From: Strix aluco
Lineage: Eukaryota; Chordata; Aves; Strigiformes; Strigidae
Assembly (NCBI RefSeq): GCF_031877795.1
Contig: NC_133935.1
Location: 73,426,303 to 73,490,302 of the forward strand
Direction of reading: 5' to 3'
DNA: 64,000 nt
Positions 22,337 to 34,800 of this stretch are shown here, piece after piece; position 1 is the stretch's first letter, and each line of letters begins with the position of its first letter. Both the position numbers and the translations under genes were made by a program. The notes under the pieces are model-generated. The model was not told the DNA's origin. It was given only the letters and a program-made list of their open reading frames with translations, and made no database searches.

Positions 22337-22415
22337 ATTATGGATGGCTACCAAGAAGCAGGAGAGACTACACAAGATTATGGATGGCTACCAAGAAGCA
22401 GGAGAGACTACACAA
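22337..22415 (+). repeat. Tandem duplication, 40-bp unit, two copies
   Basis: Two identical copies back to back, each starting ATTATGGATGGCTACC. Identity is complete over about 39 bp, so the duplication looks recent, or is an assembly artefact. Confidence 0.95.
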
Positions 22416-23698
22416 ACAGAAAATAAAGATACAGACAAATTTGCATCCTGGCTATTTACCTCTTAAAACTGCCAGCCACAAAGTTAAGAAACCACAAGGT
22501 AGACTTTAAAAATGCATATTACAAAGCCATATTAGTAAAATATAGATTATATATTAGGTTTGTGCCTATCTCTACTTTTAATCTCTCCTGTCCAAAGCCA
22601 ATGTCCTGTCCTGCCCTTACGACACAGCTGCTACTGCTGACTCTCTGAAATACAGCATATCATTGTTTTAATTCTGCTACAGGAACTTTCACATCCACAC
22701 GTAGACATCCACCCTCAGTAATTAACTAAATACTCCCCAGACATCAGAGCAACTCTGCTCACCGGGGCTTCCAGTTCTACCCAACACAGCAGCCTCTGTT
22801 CTGCAGCCATTCTGCCAGAGCCTCTCACATCTGTTTTCTCTTTTCACAATGACTTCTGTATCTTCTAAAATTACTTGTACTCATTCCTCTTCTCACAGCC
22901 TTCTGTGGCTAGCTGCAATGGTGGCTGGCTCTCTCCACCTTCCTAACAACTCTAGGCATGCCCACCCCCATGTTTCACCTCTTTAATCTCCTCACAGAGG
23001 ATGCTGTTGGGAACACAGAGCAGAGGAACAGAGGACTTGTTGCTCCCAGGAAAGATAATTTTTCTTGAGTGCTAGCAGGGAAACTTCACTCGCCTCCTGC
23101 AGTGGTTCAAGTTGGGGAGAAACAGAACAAATAACAGGCCAGGTATTTTTTTTTTCTTCCAAGACAGATCAGGAATTAATGAGAAATTTATTTCATGTCA
23201 TTATGGCACAGATTCCAGTTTTAGCTAAACTTTATCACCTACAAAGATAGAGCAAGACAAAAAAAATGACAATAGTATCAGGAAAAAAGAAAGACCTGAC
23301 ATATCAAGAAACAATCCAGAAGACTGACAAATTAAAAAAACCCTCTATCCCAACTCAAAGCTTGCAGAAAAACAAGTCAAGAATAGACTACAGATGTTCT
23401 GTAGGTTCCCTCTATGCTGGTTGGTAAATTAAAATGCCAGGGAGTGTTCCTGGGCACTGGAATACAATCATCTGTACTGTAATTTTTTTTAGAAAAGCCC
23501 TGGCATAGTTTTTGTGTGGGCCAATAGCAAATAATTTTCGTATACAGTTTGGGAGCTGCCATAGGCCAAGGACTATTCTCAGCTGGCCATCTGCGTGTGG
23601 CCACCCCATATGGAAAGCTGGAAAAAAGCTTCTAAGACAGCTTATAAATGAGCCCACACAAATACTGGAGAACAGTATGAATGTTGGTCATTCAATGC

Positions 23699-23740
23699 CT
23701 CAGTACTAGCTTATAGTCTCAGTACTAGCTTATAGTCTCA
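23699..23740 (+). repeat. Tandem duplication, 19-bp unit, 2.2 copies
   Basis: CTCAGTACTAGCTTATAGT is repeated exactly twice, then a third partial CTCA. Confidence 0.95.
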
Positions 23741-26700
23741 GGCACATAAAATTTCCTACAATGGATATAACCATACAGATGCAGCCAAACCCTAAAGGTA
23801 GAGTGAAGCTAAGGTTGCTTAAGATAGTCACACCATCTGACTTCACAAGGAAAAAGCAACAAAGGGAAAAAGAAGATATAGCTTGGTGATAAGTTGGATG
23901 GCTTTTTCCAAATAAGACATTTATCAGAACTGCGTTTCCAGCATCTTCAGAGATGTGGGAGAACAGGTCCCAGAGGCTTGCTCAGCTGCCAGGGAATTAG
24001 TCCTCCACAGAGAGACCTGCACAGAGCGTTATCCTTTCCCAAAACTTCATAGCTGCTCAGATGAAATATTTCAATACCTTCAAAGAAGAAAGGACAGAGT
24101 ATTCATACCATGTCATGATGCTATTTTTAGGCCGTCCTAATTTAATTTACCTCAATAAGAAAAGGTTGAGTCAGCAGACACTGTCACAGTGGCCTAGTAT
24201 AACCTAGTGTCAGAGTTTTACACTTTTTGACTGGGCACAGTTTCTTTTATGTAATAGTTTGGCCTTTGTCTCTTCCCTGTTCCCCCATACACACATATAC
24301 CTCTACCAGTTCTAAGGAAGAAACACAACCGTACCCATGGTATTCACACAGCTGTGGCATTGCCATTACTGCACTCCAGCTCAGCTTGATTTGCCATCAT
24401 GGAAGGGACAGGGACGGGACAAAGGGGATGATGAAGAGAGAGTCGCTGTCCAGTCAGCCAGACCACTGCACCCCAGCAAGGACCCAGCCAGTCACTCCAC
24501 TTGCCTTACATCGCCCTACGGCCACTGGCTCTTCACCTGGCTGTCAGAATAAAGATAATTTAGAGGGGTAAAGGAAGAGACAATGTTAAAAAGTAATTTT
24601 CTTTGGGCTTTTCATATCCTACAAAGATTATTCAGGTTCCCTTCAGTCCATGCATTAAGTGTGTCCAGCCTGTTAAGCATCTTTCTGAGACAAAAAGTAG
24701 ATTAAATACTTGGAAACAGCCTTGGTATATATATGAAGGCAGTACAATCTCTAGAATGATTTGAAAATGATCCTAAATTTTTTAAGACAGTCAACAGCAC
24801 AGATCTGTTCATACTCAGCATACAAAGAGGCAATTCCTCCCAGAGAAAACTGCAGTAATACTTATTTAACTACAGACACAGGAAAGTATCTTAGAAACTC
24901 AAAAAAAATAGACACCTGTAATCATCACATGTATGAATGGATAAAAAGAGCTTTGAACTAACAAAAACTTTAGCGAGAGCATGTAAGAACGTCCACGCGG
25001 TGGCAAACTGACTTTCAGCAAAGCACTTTGTTCAGCAAAAGCTATCAGATACAGTGTCTGAAAAAAAGACGACTAGGAATTTTATGTGCCAGGTTTGTGA
25101 AGGATGACCAGCAGATACTGATTTTACACATCTGGGAACTCCTGATATTGAAAAACAATAATGCTTGCCATGGAAAGTGTGTCATAAACTACAAAATGAC
25201 ATACATTGTGATGGAACTATCCAGAGTCACCTTATAGAAAGCTTAAAGCACCAAACATTTGAAACAAAACAAAACCCACCAAAACCAAATCAAAACCAAA
25301 CCCACCATTCCAGCAAGGACCAGAATAGTCTTTACTGAATAAAAAAGACAACATGAGGAAAGAAGATGGAGTGACAGTGCTTTAGGTTGCAAATGGTTTC
25401 ACAATGTTCTTCACAGCCTTGCCCCAGGACTTCCACAATCGGTCACTTCTGGACTTCAAACAGGAGATCCAGAAGGGAATGATTTCATAAGTGTTATATT
25501 CCAGATGAACTTGAACAAAATCTCATGAAGCACAAACAAATAGAATTTAAAAAGTGATGGCACCAGCACTAGGACCAAGGAAGCTTGCTTTCCTCAGGGT
25601 TTGTGTCTTGTGATCGACTGAGGACTGCAGTCAAATCTTTTTTCCCATGGTTAAGGCATCTGTAAACATTTTCTGCCATGTGGATTCTCTTTTGCTTAGT
25701 AACATCAGCCCATGAATGCCCTTCTTTATAGGATTTCTCTCAGGATTTTCTCTCCTCACCCAGTGGGGCCTACAACAAACTCATAGGAGCAATTTTTATT
25801 TTTTCCTCTTTAGAACTTAAGCATCTGTCAAATTCATTTAAATCATCTGAAAATTATAAATCTATGGTGAGGTTGGGGAGAGAGGAGAAAAACAAACATG
25901 TCTGTGCCAAGTAATTGCCAAAGTCCCATTCCTTTAGTGACCTGACTACAAACAAGGATGATAAAAATCTTTAATAACAGAAGCCTCAGGTAATCTAAGT
26001 ATGGACACAGTCTAATCAGGTAAACATGATATAGTATTGTTTAAAATTATGAGAACTATCTACCTTTTTTCGAAAGGTCATTAAAAATCAGTGACTTGGT
26101 ATGATTTCCTTCTTAGGATGAACATTTGCCATATTTATGACACAAAGACTGGCGTGTTTGAAGTGTACATATGAATAGATGCAGGATAAATCTCAAGTGC
26201 TGACTGATGAAGGATATAATGATTTGAATGAAACTTACAAAGCGATAATTTATTACTGTTGGTTAAACCCCCCTGAATTCACCAACAAAGAAATTCAGCA
26301 ATCATCCAGTCCCCAAGAGCAACACAGTAAAAATACTGCAACATGAAGCTGTACTTTGGGACTCAGAAAATCCAGAGTCTCTGATTATCTTAAATTTGTC
26401 ACTCCACAGCTTTTTTCCAGCTATAAACTACAAGCAAATCATCAAATACAAAGTAGCTATGACAATTCCCACACCAACATGTTGTCTGTGCTGAGTAGAC
26501 AGAGCATCTGCATAACATCATTTATGAAAATCAACATGAAAGTGTTAATTATGAATGTTTTACTAAGTGAATATAAATAGGTCACTTGTAACTTTATGAT
26601 AATGCAATTAAAACACAAAAATATCAATAAACATAGGTTTTTATATATAAAAGTGTTGTTTATTGTAAGGAAACTTTAAATATAACCAACAATATTGAAA

Positions 26701-27012
26701 ATATCGTGACTGGCATTTATGGCCTTGATTGTAGTTTACTGCCGTACAAGTAATTTCTAGCATTTTTCTTAATCACATCAAGCTAGTGCAAAATATAGGT
26801 AGCTTTTAGAGATTAAGCATACAGAATGACAAGAGTGTAGATTTTGGTTACCTGATATTTCCTTCTAGTATAACAGGCTTCTCTTTTTTCCATAAATCAA
26901 AAGTACAAAGGCAAGTTATCATATGTGCAATTATTCATACCAGGTTTCTAGGTTAAAAAAAAAAAGAAATTTGTAAATTTTGTCCAGATCGTATTTTGTT
27001 AGGAATCTGACT

Positions 27013-27047
27013 TATAATTTATACCATACTGTATGATATAAATTATA
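27013..27047. repeat. Near-perfect inverted repeat, 17-bp arms
   Basis: TATAATTTATACCATAC, one base, then GTATGATATAAATTATA: 17-bp arms with one mismatch and a 1-nt centre, in very AT-rich DNA. Could be a cruciform-prone site or a remnant of a small palindromic element. Confidence 0.85.
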
Positions 27048-27958
27048 TATTGTTATCATATTATATAATCATAATTTCATATACAGGTATGATTATATAA
27101 ATTGTCAGAACATATCACTAACTATAGGATAATAATTACATCAACATACACAAATATATGGCATTAGAAAAGTCATTATCTAAGAAGGAAAGATGTTCTA
27201 ATTCAGGTGTTTGGGACAGGGCATAAGCAGCCTTCCTACAACTCTTGTAGTATCATTTTGGCAGAACTACTGCCAATTACCATTATGTGCACTAACTTTC
27301 CATGTACATCAACAGATAGGTCAGTAAGCAGTATTAAAATTGGACTGTGCCTGAAATTTCCAGTCACAGACCCTTGTAAGCAATGAGTCCTGTGCTCCTA
27401 ATTAAGATGATATTCTCTCTCCTCAGTCTCAGAAGGTATCCCATGCTATTATGACTAAAAAGATATTATTTTTTGGTGACCTACAGGTTTTTGAAAGCAG
27501 GACATGTTAGCTTTATCAATTACATACTTTCCAGACTTGTGCAAAGCTTTTGAAGTATTGATCTTTTAAATTAAAAATATTTTTTTTACTTCCTTATAAG
27601 GATTTTTCAAGGACAAGCTTAGTTTAGCATGGCTTTTGATATCAACCACTTCAGTAATTGAATCTGGTCTTTGATAGCTAAGATTAGACTGCAAGAAGAG
27701 AGATATACAGAGATCATTTCATTTGAAATAGGTAAAATATTTAACAGATAAAAAAATCTAAAAAAAAAAAATTTAACTAGATAGAGAAGACAAAATGCAT
27801 AAATATAAAACAAGGAAGAAGGAAAACAATAGAGGTTATGTATGATTAGGTAGAACATGACAATGACCTTTGCCTTTGCTTTTAAAGCATTAAGGTTAAT
27901 TTGTCAGCTGTCCTCACTCTAGACTGTACAGAATACATGTAACTAATAAAAAATGCAA

Positions 27959-27964
27959 TTTATT
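27959..27964 (-). terminator. PRKAR2B: PRKAR2B distal poly(A) signal candidate
   Basis: AATAAA on the minus strand about 700 nt after the stop, in AT-rich DNA. Confidence 0.35.
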
Positions 27965-28483
27965 GCAAAAATATACAAGTCCTCTAAATTGCATAAGATA
28001 TTACAATGTCGTGCTGAAACATGACATATTAAACGAAGAGGACTTTAAAACAAATTACAAAATGTTAAAAATCAGATTTGGGTCATGAGCGTTACACAAA
28101 ATGCATTGTCATGCTTTATCTTACGATTAGTCTTGTGATTCACTACATCTGTGATAAATGCAACATAAAATCATGACAACTGTAATAGTCAGAAAGTAAT
28201 ATCTACTGTATATCTTCTGTATTAATACATATAAACACTTTGTGTGCACTAATACTTTCAACATATCACATTCAAACTAACAGTCTTTCCAGAAAAGTTG
28301 TAACCTTTTTGAAGAACAGAAGCTGGTTTAACAAGTTCATCGCATGTGGATTTTCTGAAATCTACTCTTTAAGGAAATGCTGTGTTAAAGGACTTGATTT
28401 TCAAAGGTGCTGTGCTACTACAGGTCATCTTAATGCCGGATGGAACCATCAGTGCTAAGCACTTTCAAAAATCAAGTCCACAA

Positions 28484-28489
28484 TTTATT
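28484..28489 (-). terminator. PRKAR2B: PRKAR2B proximal poly(A) signal candidate
   Basis: AATAAA on the minus strand about 180 nt after the stop codon. Confidence 0.3.
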
Positions 28490-28666
28490 AAATTCCTGTT
28501 TTGTTTACTAGTATTTCCACTGTAATAAGTCAAAAAAATACCCCCAAACCCGCTCTTAAAATCACAGAAAATGCTTGGCATCTATAGGAAGAGAGACAAT
28601 TTCTCAGTGGACTAACCACTACTGTGCTATATTCTCATAACAGATCTTGTCGCTCCAATGTTTAGC

Positions 28667-28800
28667 TCATGCACTGGGATCGGCAATGTCCATGTTTGTT
28701 CCAAACAGAGCAACTAGCTGCTCTTCATAGTTTGCAATGTTTCTTTTCAGAATTTCCATACAAGGTCCCAAAAGCCTTTCAAATGCCTGCACATCCATAA
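28667..28800 (-). CDS. PRKAR2B: PRKAR2B exon 11 (C-terminus and stop)
   Basis: The acceptor is TTATCTTAG|TTATGG. Codes [20 protein letters not shown] then [23 protein letters not shown] and TGA. The last few residues differ slightly from the human C-terminus. Confidence 0.97.
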
Positions 28801-31800
28801 CTAAGATAAAAAGGGAGAGAAAGAGAAAGAATATAACATGCTCGTCAGTTGCAGACACTAATCTTGGTGTTTGTGACATTCCAATGTAAAATTTTAAAGG
28901 ATAACAGGACAGATACTACTGAGGCATATACTTTGCACAGAAGAAAACCACTTACCATAGCAAAGTCAAGATCAACCAACACATTGCTGTCTTGAAACTT
29001 CATAAATAAACTTAGAATTTGCCGCATTTCTTATTTTGAAAGTATTTTCATATTCAGATTTATGTCACCCAAGAGCTGCTGAAGAAGTCTAGAGGGGCCT
29101 GGATTCCTCCACAGAATAACAGTTTTAAGACCCTTGAGACTTAAAAAAACCCACATCCTTTGCAGATGTTGTTGGCTGTATTTGAGGTCTAACTTAGCAT
29201 ATTTCCTTGCTATTTTTACTTGCTTCCACCCAGTGTAAATTGTAATAGATACTTATTTTCCAGCAAATGTACGAAAAGTTGGAGACAGTAATTCACATGC
29301 AATGTCAATGCGTAGCCAACCAGAATATTCTCTTTACCTGATCACATAATGTTATTGTCTATAGTTCTAGCCGATAGGCCAGGGAAACTTCATACTTTAA
29401 CCAGCTTCCAACCTGGTGGCCTGCAGTCTCTTGGCTCCTGAGAAAAGTTCAAGACCTCTGCTATTTGGAAAGTGCCAGAGATCTTAGTGACTCACCCATA
29501 TTGGGTAACGACACACTTCCTCAACACTGCCTCTTATAATTTCCTCTCTGTCATCTTTGATCTTTATTGCCTGATCATCTTTGTGTGTCTGGATATAAGG
29601 ATTTTAAAAAATAATACCTTTATAAGTAAGTGGGAAACTTTTTGGTTACTGGTTTGGCAATCAAACTGTCATTCAGGAATGCCAAATCAGTCTTTGGAGT
29701 TTACTGTTTTCCCATAGTTAGATGCAAATATTTAGGAGCTAAACATCAGATCATGAAAAGCAATAGATGCAAAAGATTGGCTATGAGCACAACTCCTATG
29801 GTCTTTGCTTTTCCTGTGCCTGAGACTACAGTGTGACAGAATTAATAAATTAACAGCTGGTGAAGACAAAGAATTTGTTAAAGCTTAAGTCATGGTGATA
29901 AAACGGGACAGAATTTTTACCAGATATTTCTTGGATGAGAGTCAGTCTACTAAGAAAAGAAATACTTTATCTTTCTGCAGAGTACTAGACATTTATTCGA
30001 TAGCTATTCGATGGTTTGCAGCAATACTCTCTGTACTGTCCAGAAGCAATTTTTACTTCCACGCAATCAAAGAAACATTGGAGAATTTGTGTTTAAAACC
30101 AGTTATCAATTGCGAACATTTTTTGCAGATAAATAATGTAAATAGGAATGCACAGTAATAGATGATGTACTTAAACAGTCTTACTTGGTTAAATGTAATT
30201 AAATCTTATATTCTGGAGAAAGACAGAGTTCACAAGAAAAACAACCAGATAGATTATGTATCATTTTATATTAGATATAAAATATTATTGAACAATACCT
30301 AAACATTTGACAGTGCCAAGAGCAAATGCAGAAGCGGCTCGTGGTTTGTTAGTTACAAGAGCAAGTTCTCCAAAATACTGTCCTCTTGAGCATCGAGCTA
30401 TTTCAACTGCTCCATTCTCTTCTACATCTTGTTTACCCTGAAATATCAGGTTAAAAAAGAAAGAGAAAGGAAGAGAGAATAAGAGATTTGCTGAACTCAG
30501 GATTGCATAAGCAAAATTAGTAACAATGGTAGTATTACTGTTTAACACTTAGAATACATCAAGATTTAAAAAAAAAAAAAATTTCTGTGTTTTGAGGATG
30601 TTTACCTTTCGTGTCATTATAATCCTTACTTCTCCAGATTCCACAATGAAGAAAGAATCAGCCAAGTCACCCTGTAAAAGAAAAAAATAAAATCAGTACA
30701 GGAAACATGAAATTTCCTTTTTAGTTTCATGGTAACATTAAAATATTTGCAGCCAGTGTCTTGAAGCTCATTTTTTTGATACCTGTGGCAGAAGAAATCC
30801 CTTTTAATGTGAAAACCATACTCCAGGCACATAATCAAAACATCTATACAGAACTGACAGCAAGGCCTCTTCATGAAAAGACATAGCTGACTGCCTTATA
30901 CAAAAAGCAGAGAAAAACAATGTTATGGAAGATTTTAGGATCCTTACTCCTGTTTCTCCACCTTTGTATTCCTTCCAAATTACTTCACTTACAGAGTTTT
31001 CAGTATAAAAAGTCTCCAAGGGCTAGCTGACATCCAGTAATAATTCTGGGGCAAGACAAACTCAGTTGCCTACCCAGAAGAGTTTACTTCTGCATTCTTA
31101 TTCAAAAGATTATCATATTTTAACAACAAAACCAAGGTTAAGTCTTCAGTGCTCCTTGTTGGAAGCAAACATTCTTTTATGTAGTTTGAATTTCTGAGTA
31201 TACTAAAAATGTTGACTCCTTCATTCATATTTTTCAAAGTATTGTAAGTGAAAAACTAGCTTCTGAAACAAAATAATCACCTCTCTTAGATGCAAGATTC
31301 ATTGTTTTTGTTTCATCTGAGAAAGAAAAACATAGTTTAAAAGTATGTATTGTAAATAGATAACATGATAATTGTTACCTGTTGGAAAAGACAAACTGAA
31401 ACTAGAAATAAACTGTACCTGAGCAATGATTTGTTCTCCATCTTTGTACACTTTGGTGCCAATCACATCAACCACTTTTAAACGCTCAGATACCTTCATT
31501 TAAAAAAAGAAAATGTGAGAAATATTTGGTTAACATTACAATATTATATTTAGAAAGTCCTTTCATATTTCATGAATCTTTGCACAGAATAGTATAGAGT
31601 AGAAAATAGTATCTTTATTTTCCTGTTTTGATAATCATTTAAAAAAAAAGAACTCCTGAATAGTGTTCCAGAGGGTATATTATAGTCTTAACAGCTAGAT
31701 ATTTTGACAGACCTTCCATTTTTGTAAGACGTCTATATATCCCAAGTCTTCAAAAATTATTTTCAGAAAAGCATGCATATAAATATATAACTGTTAAATG

Positions 31801-34800
31801 AAAATATTCTGAAATTTCCTAAGGAGTTGTTTAATTTGTTTGGCTAATATCTAGTAAAATTAAGCTTAAGAAAACGAAGGTAAAGGTAAAAAAATAGTTT
31901 TTAAAAAAATACAATATTAACAATAGTTCTATATCCTGAAAATTTAGAAATAACAAAAATATGGTCTTTCTTCAAAACAAAAGTATGCAAAATTTTATTG
32001 TGGAAAAAATTTGAATTCCAAATTTAAGCTGTGCAAAAGCAGAATCTTATCAGGTACCTCTGATACAGCCATTAAAATAATGCAATAGAAATCTTACTTC
32101 TAAAGATTTAAGGAATGGCAATGACTCAATAAAATTTTCATACATTCTTCTCTTTTTGGCATTATTTTTTACAATGATTCTTCGGAATGTTACCCTGTCC
32201 TGTAAACACAAAATGAGAAAGAGTTTATTAACTGAAAATATGTCTGTGGTAGAAGATACTTCAGAAATGTCTGAATATGTTAAAATTAACAAGTTTTAGT
32301 CACTCAGTGTATCTGTCAAACTAGCTGGATAGTCTCTCCATACAGTCAGTTGAGAAAGATTCCTCTAGAGGTCAATCAAGAGCTCCTAAAGTTAAGCTCC
32401 TGATATGATTCATGTTGTGAAAAGCGGGCAGAGAATACATACAGAGTTCACATACAGGGGGGTAGACAGTTTACCCTAAACAGGCTGGCTACACAATGAA
32501 CGCTGAGTGGGTAATTTAAGATCTTTAAGAAATCCTCAATATTTTATTTACAAAGTTTATTCATTACCCTGAGGTCTCATACATATTGATATGTACTCAA
32601 AGAGGTTTTTGTATTATTGTACAAACAAAACCAAAATACATGGATCTGGGCCTTAGGTCGCAGTCCACTTTCTGCTGTTTCAGCAGAACAAGATTCATTG
32701 CTGCCCTAAACAGCCAACTGGACATTCCTTAGCATTTGGCAATCCAAGTGAAGCAGACAGATGGAAAAACTACACGTATGCAGTTTTCTTCTCTTAACAT
32801 CATATGACTGTGTCCTGGTGACAGACAGAGGCGAAATGCTTTGCAAGCCTTCACTGCTACAGGTGGGACTTGGGGCCAATACAACCCAATCCAATTTAAA
32901 GCCATTCCTCTAGTGTCCTAAACTCTGCCATGATCCCAAAGTCATAGATTAAGTTGGTACAAAACCATGCATTTCACTTCTACAGGAAAATGTTATTGTT
33001 GGGATCAGTCATTAGATTGATATGTACATCTTGAAGAAGATGGCTATCCCAGTTTTACTCTTTTGATAAATTATATTACTGTTGCCAAAGATCCAGATAG
33101 CATAACACTGATAAATAATCTTATATTTGAATTTAACTCTGGAACCAAAGGCATTTCCTATCAAGATGAGCAAAAGCATTTTATATATGTGTCTTAAGTA
33201 ATTGTCAAGTGGTTTGCAACTTGGAAAATTATCATTAAAATAGAATAAAACAAAAAGATTTTTTAAAAACTCAGTGTTTTCTTAAACCTCAGGTTTCCTT
33301 CTGCAGATTCTGGAAAAAGACACTATTGTGTTGGGAGTTCTCAATTTTTAAAATTAAACTTTCTGCAATTATAATTCATTTTTTAAATGCTGATATAGCA
33401 TACCACTGCGATTTACATAAAGTATTTAAAACAAGTAATATCTTAAAACAATATTTCACTTACCAAACCCCAGATGGCACCAGGAGAGGTAGCTATAATT
33501 GTAGCTGCTCTGGGTGTATTGTACATTAAGGCCAACTCACCAAAACTTCCTCGGTTATCATAGGTTCCAACACACCTCCCAACACCGTCGCATTTTACGT
33601 AAATATCATATGTACCTCTGTTAATAAAATATATAAACACAGTGAGTAGAACTGAGTCCTCATCTTTGCTAAGCAGCCTCTCAGTATGTTTTCTTTATAG
33701 CATGAATTCCGAAGAGAAAGCATTTGAAACATACATTTGCTTGTTTATTAAACATCTTGCAGACATCTCAATTACTTCCATAAATAATAAAAGTAGTTCC
33801 TTTTTAAAGGGAAGGATATGGTTATTAGTTTTTACATTAACACAGTTTAAAGATAGACTGGATGTAAAGTGATCTATTGATCACCAGAACTAATCAAAAA
33901 TTAAGATCTAACTTAGTATCTGCTTCTTAATTTCATTTTAAACACATTAAATACAAATATAACAAGTCTTTGCAAAAATTGCTATGATATGATCACAGAA
34001 ATAATAATACAAGTTATTTAACATTTCTATTTTAAAGCAGTAATTTATAATGTAATAAATAGAGGAGATGCAGAAAACAAAAGAATGTATATGAAAAGCA
34101 ACATAAGATGATAAAATAGAGATATATATTTATGTAATATGTTGTGGATTTCTTTGCCCCATCATTAAATTAGTAATTTTTTGGCTTTGGGAATGTAGTA
34201 AAATCTGGTATATTTTAAAACATGACATAGCCATTCCCATTGATGCTGAGCCATTATTTTGTTCAGCACTGAGTATTTGTATGGTACGTGTTGATAAACC
34301 ATGTGAATGTAATGCAAAAATCTGTACAATGATTTCATTGATAAGGGGCTTAGACGTGATTCACTGCACCTAAAAACTGCAAGGCTGACAGAATACTGTG
34401 AAGTCCCCGCAGCTTTTTGGATAAGAGATGACAAACTGTAACCTCACAAAGCTGAAAAACATTGACTCTTCAGAAAAGAATCCTGACATACTTCTACAAT
34501 CTTCTGACTGAATATTTCAGTTGGAAGGGACGTACAATGGTCATCTAGTCCAACTGCCTGACCACTTCAGGGCTAACCAAAAGCTAAAGCGTGTTATTAA
34601 GGGCATTATCCAAATGCCTTTGAAACACTGACAGGATTGGGGCATCAACCACCTCTCTAGGAAGGCTTTTCCAGTGTTTGACCACATTTTGATAAAGAAA
34701 TGCTTCATACCGTCCAGACTAAACCTCCCCTGGTGCAGCTTTAAACCATTCCCATTTGTTCTCTCACTGGATACCACGGACAAAAGCTCAGCACCTCCCT

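Larger units (their letters stand above)
19700..27950. other. Intergenic region between HBP1 promoter and PRKAR2B 3' end
   Basis: No open frame here resembles a known protein, and I see no RNA gene and no clear LINE. It contains a CTCF-like motif, two short tandem duplications, several A/T runs and a 35-bp near-perfect hairpin, each listed separately. Confidence 0.75.
27959..28666 (-). other. PRKAR2B: PRKAR2B 3' untranslated region (end inferred)
   Basis: Sequence after the stop. Minus-strand AATAAA hexamers at 28489-28484 and 27964-27959 would give 3'UTRs of about 0.2 and 0.7 kb. Longer forms are possible, since the mammalian 3'UTR is longer. Confidence 0.45.

Noticed and set aside
25265-25305. 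A/C-rich AAACC-like stretch considered as a telomere-like repeat
   Set aside because: Units are irregular and lack a consistent period.
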